Positions 33,461 through 41,448 of a DNA stretch of 64,000 nucleotides are shown here, one piece after another. Every line of letters begins with the position of its first letter. Position 1 is the first letter of the stretch. Under the pieces are notes generated by a model that had not been told where the DNA came from, did no database searches, and saw nothing but the letters and a program-made list of their open reading frames with translations. This DNA comes from DASRHY01 sp035650275 (GTDB lineage Bacteria > Actinomycetota > Actinomycetes > Propionibacteriales > Kribbellaceae). The translations under genes and the position numbers were made by a program. The stretch covers positions 1 to 64,000 of the forward strand of contig DASRHY010000018.1 of NCBI GenBank assembly GCA_035650275.1. Reading direction: 5' to 3'.

Positions 33461-34855
33461 GTGACCGTACCCGTCCAGACAGTTCAGGAAGTCGTCGGCT
33501 ACTACGCGCGCCTGCTCGAGTTCCGCCGGCGCTATCTGCGTGTTCCGGGCGTGCAGAGCGCGGTGTACGCCGGTGACCGGGTCCTGTGGTCGGGTGCGTA
33601 CGGTGACGCCGATGTCGAGAACCGGGTGGCGTTGACCGATGGTCACCTGTTCCGGATCGCGTCGCACTCGAAGACGTTCACCGCGACCGCGGTGCTGCAG
33701 CTGGCCGAGCACGGCCGGCTCCGCCTCGACGACACCGCAGCCGTGCATGTGCCCGAGCTGGCCGGTACGCCGGTCGGTGACGTGGTCCTGCGTGATCTGC
33801 TGAGTCATACGGCGGGGCTGACCCGGGACAGTGTTGACGGTGACTTCTGGCAGCTGGACGGCGACTTCCCGGACCACGACCGGTTGGGTGAGATCCTGCG
33901 CGCAGCGGAGTCGTCGGTGTTGCCGGCGAACGACCGGTTCAAGTACTCGAACATCGGCTACGGGTTGCTGGGTTTGGTGATCGAGGCGGCCAGCGGGTCG
34001 TCGTACACGGACTATGTGCGCAAGGAGATCGTCCAGCGACTCGGGCTGTCCGACGTGGGGCCGGAGCTGGAGCCGTCGCGGCTCGGTGACTATGCGGTCG
34101 GTTACAGCGCGCTGTCGTATGCGGGTGTCCGGGTCCCGATCGAGCACGTCGACACCCGGGCGCTGGCGGCGGCGACCGGCTTCTACGGCACTGCGCGGGA
34201 TCTGGTCACGTACTTCTCGGCGCACCTGCTCGGCGATGACCGGTTGCTCTCTGATGCGTCGAAGCGGTTGATGCAGCATCCGATCTGGCCGGTGAAGGTC
34301 GGCGATGACGACCAGCGGTACGGGCTCGGCCTGTCGGTGGTCAAGATCGGCGAGCGGAGCTACTTCGGCCACGGCGGCGGGTACCCCGGCCATATCACGC
34401 GGACGTTGGTGGACGGTGAGCGGCGCGTGGCGGTGTCGGTGTTGACGAACGCGATCGACGGTCCGGCGCTGCAGCTGGCCCAGGCGTTCCCGAAGCTGCT
34501 CGACCTGGCGACCGACGCGGAGGCGCCCGCACCGGAGGCGACGGACCTGAGCCGGTTCACCGGCCGGTTCTTCAGCTTGTGGGGTGTCGGCGACATCGCG
34601 CTGCTCGGCGGCCGGCTGTACCAGCTCGACCCGACGCTGGACGACCCGGCGGCCGAGGCGGTCGAGCTGGAGCCCGTCGACGACCGCACCCTGAGGATGG
34701 CCGGCAAGAACGGGTACGGGTCCTACGGCGAGCTGATGACATTCGAGTTCGATGCCGACGGCAACGTCAGCTCGCTGCGGGGCAACAGCGGCAACACGCT
34801 GCGGCCGATCGCGTCGTTCGAGCTGCCGGAGCGGTTCAGGATCCGGAGTCGCTGA
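33461..34855 (+). CDS. serine beta-lactamase-family hydrolase
   Basis: 464 aa, second member of this fold in the window. Catalytic Ser-Lys is in RIASHSKTF (about residues 67-70); the Tyr-Ser-Asn motif is FKYSNIGYG (about 165); the third motif is HGGG (YFGHGGGYPGH, about 303). A C-terminal beta-rich domain of about 110 residues follows (LSRFTGRFFSLWGVGDIALL). No signal peptide is seen. GTG 33461 is chosen because GGAGG lies 5 bp upstream and a TATGGT -10 box is at 33418-33423; ATG 33449 is an alternative. Its 3' end overlaps the convergent SnoaL-like gene by 20 bp. Confidence 0.83.
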   Translation: MTVPVQTVQEVVGYYARLLEFRRRYLRVPGVQSAVYAGDRVLWSGAYGDADVENRVALTDGHLFRIASHSKTFTATAVLQLAEHGRLRLDDTAAVHVPELAGTPVGDVVLRDLLSHTAGLTRDSVDGDFWQLDGDFPDHDRLGEILRAAESSVLPANDRFKYSNIGYGLLGLVIEAASGSSYTDYVRKEIVQRLGLSDVGPELEPSRLGDYAVGYSALSYAGVRVPIEHVDTRALAAATGFYGTARDLVTYFSAHLLGDDRLLSDASKRLMQHPIWPVKVGDDDQRYGLGLSVVKIGERSYFGHGGGYPGHITRTLVDGERRVAVSVLTNAIDGPALQLAQAFPKLLDLATDAEAPAPEATDLSRFTGRFFSLWGVGDIALLGGRLYQLDPTLDDPAAEAVELEPVDDRTLRMAGKNGYGSYGELMTFEFDADGNVSSLRGNSGNTLRPIASFELPERFRIRSR

Positions 34856-35213
34856 CCGTTCCCTGGTGGAAGTACATCCTCCAGCGGCCGTCGACCCGCC
34901 GCCAGATCGAGCTGCGCAGCGCGCGGCGGTCGGGCGTCTGGGTCGTGTAGGTGACGAGCACGACGTCGTCAGCGAGGCCCTGAGCCGCCACGTCGGTCGC
35001 CTCGATGGTGTCGCCGTCCTCGCTGACCGGTTCGGCCAGCAGCGACTCCATGATCGACGCCCGGTCCCAGCGCCGGCCCGATGCCCCGAACTCGACGAAG
35101 TCCGGATCCAGCAGCTCGTCCAGTCGCCCGGCGTCCGACCGCACGTTGGGCTCGTGCAGCTCCAGCTCGAGCCGGATCACGGCAGCGAGGTCGGTATCAC
35201 TGGGTTCGCGCAC
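34836..35213 (-). CDS. SnoaL/DUF4440-like small protein (NTF2 fold)
   Basis: 125 aa with the cone-shaped NTF2 fold signature: IRLELELHEPNVRSDAGRLDELLDPDFVEFGASGRRWDRASIME, then alternating strands ending RRVDGRWRMYFHQGTV. This is typical of DUF4440 proteins, which are small-molecule-binding or polyketide-modifying enzymes of mostly unknown role. GTG 35213 is the probable start; the longer open frame upstream is low-complexity and would run into the divergent promoter. Confidence 0.75.
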   Translation of the reverse strand: MREPSDTDLAAVIRLELELHEPNVRSDAGRLDELLDPDFVEFGASGRRWDRASIMESLLAEPVSEDGDTIEATDVAAQGLADDVVLVTYTTQTPDRRALRSSIWRRVDGRWRMYFHQGTVSDSGS

Positions 35214-35303
35214 ACACCGACCGTATGCCAGCCGGTGTCGCCGGCGACTGGGTTGATCGCCAATGCCTTGCGGACGCCGCGTCCCGTGACCTGAAGGGAC
35301 AGG

Positions 35304-35309
35304 TATCGT
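35304..35309 (+). promoter_or_regulatory. -10 box of leaderless promoter (FAD oxidoreductase)
   Basis: TATCGT ends 7 bp before the ATG at 35317, and no ribosome site precedes the start. Confidence 0.5.
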
Positions 35310-35316
35310 CGCGGCC

Positions 35317-36369
35317 ATGCGCGTGGCCGTGATCGGGGCAGGCGTCACGGGCCTGTCGATCACGCACGAGCTGATGAGGCAGGGACACGACACCCGCTGC
35401 TACGAGGCCGGCTCACCGATGGCCGCACGCTCAACTGGCGACACCCGGATCTTCCGCCTTGCTCACCAGCGGCCCGAGCTCGTCGACTGGGCCGCGCAGG
35501 CCCGCCGCCTCTGGGACGAGTGGAGCGCCGCCGCCGGTGAGCGACTCGTCGGTGACGAGGGCACGGTCATCAGCGGTGATGTCGCTGCCTATGCGGCCGC
35601 GATGTCCGCCGCCGGTGCACCACATCACTACCTGGACGACGAGCCGAGCCTGCCGAGCCACCGACCCGACGGACCGCTTCTCTTCGATCCCGGCGGTGGT
35701 GCCATCCAGGCTGCGGCCACCGGACGCTTTCTCCTCAGCCGAGTCGGCGATGCCATCACGGTGGACCCGGTTGCAGCGATCACCGCCGCGGGCGACGGCG
35801 CGCGCATAGTCACCGCATCCGGTCACGGAGACGTGTTCGACTCAGTCGTCATCACGGCAGGCGCCGGCACTGCGGCCCTGGCGGCGGGCGTCGGCATCGA
35901 CGTCCCGACGACGCGCGTCCACCACGCCCGGTTCACGTTCCGCCTGCGCGACAAGGACCGCACGCCGCCGTGCTGGATCGAACGGGCGGGCACGTGGCGC
36001 GAGGGGTTCACCAGCTACGGCCACGTGGTGAGCCCAGGGCACTGGGCTGTCGGTGGACACCCTCCGGACGATGAGGTCCGCTGGGATCGCGGCGCTGCCT
36101 GGGCTGTGCAGCGTTCTCGCGAGATCGTCATGCAGTACGCGGCCGACTACCTCACCGGCGTCGAGCCGACGCCCGTCGGCACGGTCTACTGCGACTACAC
36201 ACCCGGGCTCGGTGACGGCCTCTCAGCTACCCTCGCCGGGCGCGTCCTCGCGCTGTGGGGCGACAACCTCTTCAAGCTGGCTCCGGTCATCGGCCGTGTC
36301 GCCGCGCGTGCAGCGGTCGAGCCGGCCATCCCAGACGAGTTGATCGCTGTCGGACACCGGAGTGCGTAG
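35317..36369 (+). CDS. FAD-dependent amine oxidoreductase, sarcosine-oxidase-like (DAO family)
   Basis: 350 aa. The FAD-binding dinucleotide fold begins at residue 3 (VIGAGVTGLSITHEL). The middle resembles monomeric sarcosine oxidase/N-methyl-tryptophan oxidase. VYCDYTPGLGDGL (about residue 290) aligns with the region carrying the Cys that binds FAD covalently in that family, and DNLFKLAPVIGRVAA follows as in MSOX. The substrate, some N-methyl or secondary amine, is not determined. Base composition is slightly less GC-extreme than in the neighbours. It is preceded by a leaderless -10 box. Confidence 0.78.
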   Translation: MRVAVIGAGVTGLSITHELMRQGHDTRCYEAGSPMAARSTGDTRIFRLAHQRPELVDWAAQARRLWDEWSAAAGERLVGDEGTVISGDVAAYAAAMSAAGAPHHYLDDEPSLPSHRPDGPLLFDPGGGAIQAAATGRFLLSRVGDAITVDPVAAITAAGDGARIVTASGHGDVFDSVVITAGAGTAALAAGVGIDVPTTRVHHARFTFRLRDKDRTPPCWIERAGTWREGFTSYGHVVSPGHWAVGGHPPDDEVRWDRGAAWAVQRSREIVMQYAADYLTGVEPTPVGTVYCDYTPGLGDGLSATLAGRVLALWGDNLFKLAPVIGRVAARAAVEPAIPDELIAVGHRSA

Positions 36370-36383
36370 CCGACGGGGCGGGC

Positions 36384-36389
36384 TAGCGT
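36384..36389 (+). promoter_or_regulatory. -10 box of leaderless promoter (flavin-reductase-like gene)
   Basis: TAGCGT ends 7 bp before the ATG at 36397; no ribosome site is seen. Confidence 0.5.
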
Positions 36390-36396
36390 GGCGGGC

Positions 36397-36912
36397 ATGA
36401 CGATCCACGGGGAGCACCCGTTCCTGCCGCCGGAGTCCGAGCGGAGTCCGGTACGACGGTTCCGCAGCCGGCTGCCGGCACCGGTGACCCTGTGGACCAG
36501 CCGGAACGACGGCGAACGGGCCGGGCTGACGGTGTCCAGCGTGCTGGTCGCGGACGGCGAGCCCGGCTACGTGATCGGCATCATCGACCCCGACTCAGAC
36601 CTGTGGGAAACGCTCGAATACTCCGGCCGGGCGGTGGTCGGGCTGCTCGACGAACGGCACCGCGGACTCGCCGACGCCTTCGGGTACGTCGCGCCCGCGC
36701 CGGGTGGCCCGTTCACCCTCGGCGAGTGGACGGAGACCGAGTGGGGCCCGGCCCTGTCCGGTATCACGTGGGCGGGCTGCGTACTGGCGGACCCGGACCC
36801 GCCGTCCGCTGGCTGGGGGCTGCAGGTCCGGCTGGAGATCCAGCATGTCGAGCTGGCCGCGGACGACGCCCGGCCGGTGGTCCATCGCAAGGGCCGGTAC
36901 ACCGCGCTCTAG
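36397..36912 (+). CDS. flavin reductase-like FMN-binding protein
   Basis: 171 aa with the split-barrel FMN-binding fold: RLPAPVTLWTSRNDGERAGLTVSSVLVADGEPGYVIGIIDPDSDLWETL is the characteristic N-terminal block (substrate/FMN loop TVSSV), and LSGITWAGCVL lies mid-protein. Such proteins reduce FMN/FAD with NAD(P)H or bind FMN as stand-alone redox proteins. ATG 36397 is supported by the leaderless -10 box; GTG 36388 is less likely. Its stop codon TAG is part of the -10 box of the next gene. Confidence 0.78.
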   Translation: MTIHGEHPFLPPESERSPVRRFRSRLPAPVTLWTSRNDGERAGLTVSSVLVADGEPGYVIGIIDPDSDLWETLEYSGRAVVGLLDERHRGLADAFGYVAPAPGGPFTLGEWTETEWGPALSGITWAGCVLADPDPPSAGWGLQVRLEIQHVELAADDARPVVHRKGRYTAL

Positions 36913-36915
36913 AGT
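36910..36915 (+). promoter_or_regulatory. -10 box of leaderless promoter (alcohol dehydrogenase)
   Basis: TAGAGT begins with the stop codon of the flavin-reductase-like gene and ends 7 bp before the ATG at 36923. Confidence 0.5.
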
Positions 36916-36922
36916 CGGCCGC

Positions 36923-37954
36923 ATGCGCGCCACCACGATCCACGCCCCCTTCGACGTCCGGCTCAGCGACGTACCCGACCCCCGCCTGATCGACCCGACC
37001 GACGCGATCGTGCGTACGACGGCGTCCTGCGTCTGCGGCTCGGATCTGTGGAGCTACCGCGGCGAGAACCGGATCACCCCGGGCCGGCGGATCGGGCACG
37101 AGCTGGTCGGCATCGTCGAGGAGATCGGCCCGGACGTCCGGACCGTGCAGCCGGGCGACTTCGTCGTCGTACCGTTCATGGTCAGCGACGGCACCTGCGC
37201 GCACTGCCGGGCCGGGATCCAGTCGGCCTGTGTGAACGCGGGCTTCATCTCCGGCGACGGCATCGACGGCGGCCAGGGCGAGTACGTCCGGGTGCCGCTC
37301 GCGGACGGCAGCCTGGTGGCCACGCCCGAGGTGCCGGACGAGTCGCTGGTCCCTTCGCTGCTCACGCTGTCGGATGTGATGGGCACCGGCTGGCACGCGG
37401 CGAAGGCGGCGCGAGTGCCGGTAGGCGGCACCGTGGTAGTGGTCGGCGACGGCGCGGTCGGGCTGTGCGGCGTACTGGCCGCGTCCCGGATGGGCGCCGA
37501 GCGGGTGGTGGCGATGTCGCGGCACGCGCCGCGGCAGGCGATCGCTCGCCAGTTCGGTGCGACACACATCGTCGCGGAGCGCGGCGACGACGCCCACAAG
37601 GCGATCGAGGACCTGACCGACGGCGTCGGGGCGGACGCGGTGCTGGAGTGCGTCGGCACCGGCCAGGCGATGAACACCGCACTGGCCGTCGCCCGGCCCG
37701 GCGCGACGGTCGGGTTCGTCGGCGTACCGCATGGTGTCGAGCTGCCGATCGGGAAGATGTTCGGCCGCAACGTCGGCATCGCCGGCGGGCTGGCGCCGGC
37801 CCGCGCGTACCTGCCCGACCTGATGAAGGACGTGCTGGACGGCACGATCAACCCGGGCCTGGTCTTCGACCTGGAACTCCCGCTGTCCGAGGTCGCGGAG
37901 GCGTACCGGGCGATGCACGAGCGGCGCGCCATCAAGACCCTGCTCCGGCCCTAG
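36923..37954 (+). CDS. zinc-dependent medium-chain alcohol dehydrogenase
   Basis: 343-aa MDR enzyme. The catalytic-zinc ligands are visible as CVCGSDLW (Cys) and GHELVG (His, Glu); only part of the usual four-Cys structural-zinc lobe remains (GTCAHCRAGIQSACVN keeps three Cys). The NAD(P)-binding motif VVGDGAVGLCGVLAA lies at about residue 173. It oxidises an alcohol or reduces an aldehyde; the substrate is unknown. The short gap and its own leaderless -10 box show it can be transcribed independently of the upstream flavin gene. Confidence 0.87.
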   Translation: MRATTIHAPFDVRLSDVPDPRLIDPTDAIVRTTASCVCGSDLWSYRGENRITPGRRIGHELVGIVEEIGPDVRTVQPGDFVVVPFMVSDGTCAHCRAGIQSACVNAGFISGDGIDGGQGEYVRVPLADGSLVATPEVPDESLVPSLLTLSDVMGTGWHAAKAARVPVGGTVVVVGDGAVGLCGVLAASRMGAERVVAMSRHAPRQAIARQFGATHIVAERGDDAHKAIEDLTDGVGADAVLECVGTGQAMNTALAVARPGATVGFVGVPHGVELPIGKMFGRNVGIAGGLAPARAYLPDLMKDVLDGTINPGLVFDLELPLSEVAEAYRAMHERRAIKTLLRP

Positions 37955-38032
37955 GCGCCGCCCCACAGCGCCTGACTACGCGTCGTACTCCGCGACGTCT
38001 CGGCCATCTGGGATCCACCAGCCCGGTCGTAC

Positions 38033-38082
38033 GTCGCTGACCTAATTCGCTGACCTAAAGTCACTGACCAACGTCGCCGACC
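38033..38082. promoter_or_regulatory. four iterated GTCGCTGACC repeats before the sugar importer
   Basis: GTCGCTGACC, TTCGCTGACC, GTCACTGACC and GTCGCCGACC start at 38033, 38046, 38060 and 38073 (spacing 13, 14, 13). They lie in the 311-bp gap between the dehydrogenase and the binding-protein gene. A TATGAT -10-like box follows at about 38114, and GACAC-CCAAC-GTGTC (38180-38194) is a further symmetric site. Nothing else in this gap looks coding. Confidence 0.5.
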
Positions 38083-38265
38083 TCTTCCCGTGCTGACGGG
38101 GGGTGTGGGTATGATCGCGCTCTCACGAAATCGCCTCGGGTTGGGGTCACGGCTGGGCAACGCGCCCGTGCTGATCGTTGACACCCAACGTGTCGGACGA
38201 ACAGAGTGGGCCCAGATGGGGGCCATCGTTGTCAGCCAGTCGGCGACTTGATCGGAAGGTGCATC

Positions 38266-39552
38266 ATGCGCGGTGAGTTGGGCCGTTACAGGAGAACGGC
38301 GATCGCGGTGGCCGGAGTGGCCGGTCTGCTCGCGGTCGGCGCTTGCGGGGACAGCGACGACAGTGGTGACGGCGGGGGCGGGACGACCGAGAAGAACGTC
38401 CAGGTCTTCACCTGGTGGGCGGACGGCGGTGAGAAGGCCGGTCTGGACGGCATGGTCGCGCAGTTCCAGAAGGACTGCTCGCAGTACACATTCGACAACG
38501 CCGCGGTCGCCGGTGGCGCCGGTGCGAACGCCAAGCAGGTACTGGCGAACAACCTGCAGGCGGGCGACCCGCCGAGCACGTTCCAGGCCCACGCGGGCAA
38601 GGAGCTGAAGGACTACATCGACGCCGGCCAGGTCGACGACGTCAGCGGTCTGTACGACGAGTTCGGCCTCAAGCAGGCGTTCCCGCAGAACCTGGTCGAC
38701 CAGCTGACAGTCGACGGCAAGATCTACTCGATCCCGGCGAACGTTCACCGCGCCAACGTGGTGTGGGCGAACCCGGCCGTCCTCAAGAAGGCGAACCTGC
38801 CGGACACGGCTCCGGCGAACGTGGACGCCTGGATCGCCGACATGGAGAAGCTCAAGGCTGCCGGTGTGAAGGCCCCGCTGGCCACCTCGAAGGGCTTCGC
38901 GCAGGAGCAGTTGATGGAGGCCGTGCTGCTGGCCGAGCTGGGCGTCGACAAGTTCAACGGCCTGTTCGACGGCTCAACAGACGTGGCCGGCGCCGACGTC
39001 ACCGCCGCGCTGGAGAAGTACAAGAAGCTGCTGAGCTTCACCAACGTCGACCGCGAGTCGATCGACTGGCCGGACGCGCTGGGCTACGTGAACAAGGGCC
39101 AGTCGGCGTACACGCTGATGGGCGACTGGGTCGCCGCGCAGCAGCTCGCCGACAAGGTGCCGGAGACGTCGTACGTGTACTGGCCGGCGCCGGGCACCAA
39201 GGGCGTCTTCCAGTGGCTGGCGGACTCGTTCACGCAGCCGACCAACGGGAAGAACCCCGAGGGCAACAAGTGCTGGTTGAAGACGGTCGGCAGCGCCGAG
39301 GGTCAGAAGGCGTTCAACACCAAGAAGGGCTCGATCCCGGCCCGCTCGGACGCGAACCCGGCCGACTACCCGAAGTACCAGCAGGCCGCGATGGCCGACT
39401 GGAAGGCGGACAAGCTCGCGGGCTCGTGTGCGCACGGCTCGGCTTGCACGCTCGGTCAGAACGAGTCGATCCAGTCCGCGATCAGCCAGTTCAGCGCGAA
39501 ACAGGACGTAGCGACGTTCCAGCAGGCACTCGCCAGCGCGCTGAAGTCCTGA
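38266..39552 (+). CDS. sugar ABC transporter substrate-binding lipoprotein (CUT1)
   Basis: 428-aa secreted lipoprotein. Basic N-terminus, hydrophobic core and lipobox LAVGACG (lipidated Cys at about 25), then a Ser/Gly/Asp linker. The mature part begins VQVFTWWADGGEKAGLDGMVAQF, typical of the family 1 binding proteins for glucose, mannose or oligosaccharides (TWWADG-E). The C-terminal half carries Cys pairs that may form disulfides. GAAGG lies about 7 bp before ATG 38266. The two permeases follow; no ATPase is encoded here, so a shared MsiK-type ATPase elsewhere probably powers the system. Confidence 0.88.
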   Translation: MRGELGRYRRTAIAVAGVAGLLAVGACGDSDDSGDGGGGTTEKNVQVFTWWADGGEKAGLDGMVAQFQKDCSQYTFDNAAVAGGAGANAKQVLANNLQAGDPPSTFQAHAGKELKDYIDAGQVDDVSGLYDEFGLKQAFPQNLVDQLTVDGKIYSIPANVHRANVVWANPAVLKKANLPDTAPANVDAWIADMEKLKAAGVKAPLATSKGFAQEQLMEAVLLAELGVDKFNGLFDGSTDVAGADVTAALEKYKKLLSFTNVDRESIDWPDALGYVNKGQSAYTLMGDWVAAQQLADKVPETSYVYWPAPGTKGVFQWLADSFTQPTNGKNPEGNKCWLKTVGSAEGQKAFNTKKGSIPARSDANPADYPKYQQAAMADWKADKLAGSCAHGSACTLGQNESIQSAISQFSAKQDVATFQQALASALKS

Positions 39553-39560
39553 TTCCGGGC

Positions 39561-39566
39561 TAGCGT
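39561..39566 (+). promoter_or_regulatory. -10-like box before the first permease gene
   Basis: TAGCGT ends 6 bp before the ATG at 39573, and no ribosome site is visible in the 20-bp gap. A separate leaderless start inside the operon is possible. Confidence 0.4.
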
Positions 39567-39572
39567 TCTCCT

Positions 39573-40475
39573 ATGCATGGGAGGATCCGCACCTGGGGCC
39601 CCGGTCTGCTCGTACTGACGCCGACGATCGCACTCATCGGCTACTTCGTGTACGTGCTGATCGGGGCCACGGTGAACACCTCGCTCACCGACCAACACAA
39701 CGCTCGCCGTGGTGACCACGCGTACGTCGGGCTCGAGAACTACGTGAACCTGTTCGGCGAGGTCCGCTTCATCAACTCGATGAAGAACCTCGGCGTACTG
39801 ACACTGATGTTCATCGTCGGAACGCTGTTCTTCGGCGTCCTGTGGGCGTTGCTGCTGGAGAAAGGTGTCCGGGGCGAGGGGATCTTCCGTTCGGTGTTCC
39901 TGTTCCCGATGGCGATCTCGATGATCGCCTCGGGTGTGGTCTGGGGCTGGCTGATGAACCCGTCGCAGGGTGACGACGCCCGCGGCATCAACCGGCTCTT
40001 CGGCATCATGCAACTGGAATTCCTGCAGAACTCGTGGTGGACCAGCGGGAACCGCTGGGCGACCATGTCCGCGATCGCGCTGCCGGCGATCTGGCAGCTG
40101 TCGGGCTACATCATGGCGCTGTTCCTCGCCGGGTTCCGGGGGATCCCCCCGGAGCTCCGCGAGGCGGCCCGGGTGGACGGGGCGTCGGAGTTCAAGCTGT
40201 ACCGGCACGTGCTGTTCCCGCAGCTGTCACCGATCGCGCTGTCCGCGCTGATCATCCTCGGCCACATGTCGCTGAAGCTGTTCGACCTGATCTACGCGAT
40301 CGCCGGTCCGAGCCAGTTCCGCACCGAGGTGCCGTCGATATACATGTGGAACGTCTTGTTGCGCAGCGACCTGGCCAAGGCATCCGCGATCGCGATCGTG
40401 CTGCTGGTCGCGGTCGCCATCCTGGTCGTCCCGTACGTCGCCTACACCGTCCGGCAGGAGAGTGAGGACTCGTGA
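39573..40475 (+). CDS. sugar ABC transporter permease, MalF-like
   Basis: 300 aa with six predicted membrane helices and the BPD permease EAA loop (EAARVDGASEFKLYRHVLFPQL, about residues 205-226), which docks to the ATPase. It fits the first permease of a CUT1 importer. It starts 20 bp after the binding-protein stop and overlaps the second permease by 4 bp. Confidence 0.9.
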   Translation: MHGRIRTWGPGLLVLTPTIALIGYFVYVLIGATVNTSLTDQHNARRGDHAYVGLENYVNLFGEVRFINSMKNLGVLTLMFIVGTLFFGVLWALLLEKGVRGEGIFRSVFLFPMAISMIASGVVWGWLMNPSQGDDARGINRLFGIMQLEFLQNSWWTSGNRWATMSAIALPAIWQLSGYIMALFLAGFRGIPPELREAARVDGASEFKLYRHVLFPQLSPIALSALIILGHMSLKLFDLIYAIAGPSQFRTEVPSIYMWNVLLRSDLAKASAIAIVLLVAVAILVVPYVAYTVRQESEDS

Positions 40476-41368
40476 CCACGGCGACTGCCGACGCCCCGGC
40501 CTCCGAGATCATCCGCACGAAGCCGCGCCGGTCGGCGATCAGCGAGGGCACCACCCGGACCAGCCGCACGATCAAGTTCCTGCTGCTGCTCCTGATCACG
40601 CTGTTCGTGCTGATGCCGGTGTACGTCGTGATCGTCACCAGCTTCAAGACGTCGGCGGACACCACCGCGGCGGCGCAATGGAACCTGCCCACCACCTGGA
40701 CGATCGAGCCGTGGCAGAAGGCCTGGGACACCCTGCAGCCGTACATGGTCCGGTCGCTGACGCTGGCGATCCCGGGCGCGATCATCTCGTCGTTGATCGG
40801 GTCGGCGAACGGGTTCGTGCTGGCCCGCTGGCGGTTCCCGTTCGCGAACCTGGTGTTCGCGTTCATCCTGTTCGGGATGTTCATCCCCTACCAGGCCGTG
40901 ATGCTGCCGCTGCGCAACACCTTCCGCGCCCTCGACGTCCCGCAGGGCGTGCCGACGCTGCTGCTGGCGCACTGCATCTACGGCATCCCGATCTGCACGC
41001 TGATCTTCCGCAACTACTACGCGACGATCGTGCCGAACGAGATCATCGAGTCCGCCCGGGTGGATGGCGCCGGCCTCGTCGCGACGTACATCCGGATCAT
41101 CCTGCCGATCTCGATGGCCGGCTTCGTGGTGACGCTGATCTGGCAGTTCACCTCGATCTGGAACGACTTCCTGTTCGCGCTGTTTCTCACCCAGCAACGC
41201 AACGGCCCGGTCACCCTTGGTCTGGCGGCGCTGGCCGGCGGGCAGAAGGTGGACTACGCCGCGAGCATGGCCGGTGCGCTGATCGCCAGCCTGCCCACGC
41301 TGATCGTCTACATCATCCTGGGCCGCTGGTTCATCGGCGGCCTGATGGCCGGCGCCCTCAAAGGCTAG
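40472..41368 (+). CDS. sugar ABC transporter permease, MalG-like
   Basis: 298 aa. A cytoplasmic N-terminal tail of about 30 residues precedes six membrane helices. The EAA loop appears as EIIESARVDGAGLVATYIRIILPIS (about 190-214). Together with the preceding permease it forms the channel of the CUT1 importer. GTG 40472 overlaps the previous stop (GTGA). A 54-bp intergenic repeat begins 4 bp after its stop codon. Confidence 0.9.
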   Translation: MTTATADAPASEIIRTKPRRSAISEGTTRTSRTIKFLLLLLITLFVLMPVYVVIVTSFKTSADTTAAAQWNLPTTWTIEPWQKAWDTLQPYMVRSLTLAIPGAIISSLIGSANGFVLARWRFPFANLVFAFILFGMFIPYQAVMLPLRNTFRALDVPQGVPTLLLAHCIYGIPICTLIFRNYYATIVPNEIIESARVDGAGLVATYIRIILPISMAGFVVTLIWQFTSIWNDFLFALFLTQQRNGPVTLGLAALAGGQKVDYAASMAGALIASLPTLIVYIILGRWFIGGLMAGALKG

Positions 41369-41372
41369 AACC

Positions 41373-41426
41373 GTTCATCGGGCCCTTGTGACCCGGCGTG
41401 TCGTCATTCATCGGGCCCTGGTGACC
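41373..41426 (+). repeat. 54-bp intergenic repeat, copy 2 (tandem 21-bp motif, 33-bp period)
   Basis: Units at 41373-41393 (GTTCATCGGGCCCTTGTGACC with one extra final base) and 41406-41426 are separated by CGGCGTGTCGTC. The copy matches 29867-29920 read on its minus strand at 49 of 54 positions. As there, it begins 4-5 bp after a stop codon and ends 22-28 bp before the next start codon on the same strand. Confidence 0.85.
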
Positions 41427-41448
41427 ACCGAGTGACGATGATGGCCTC

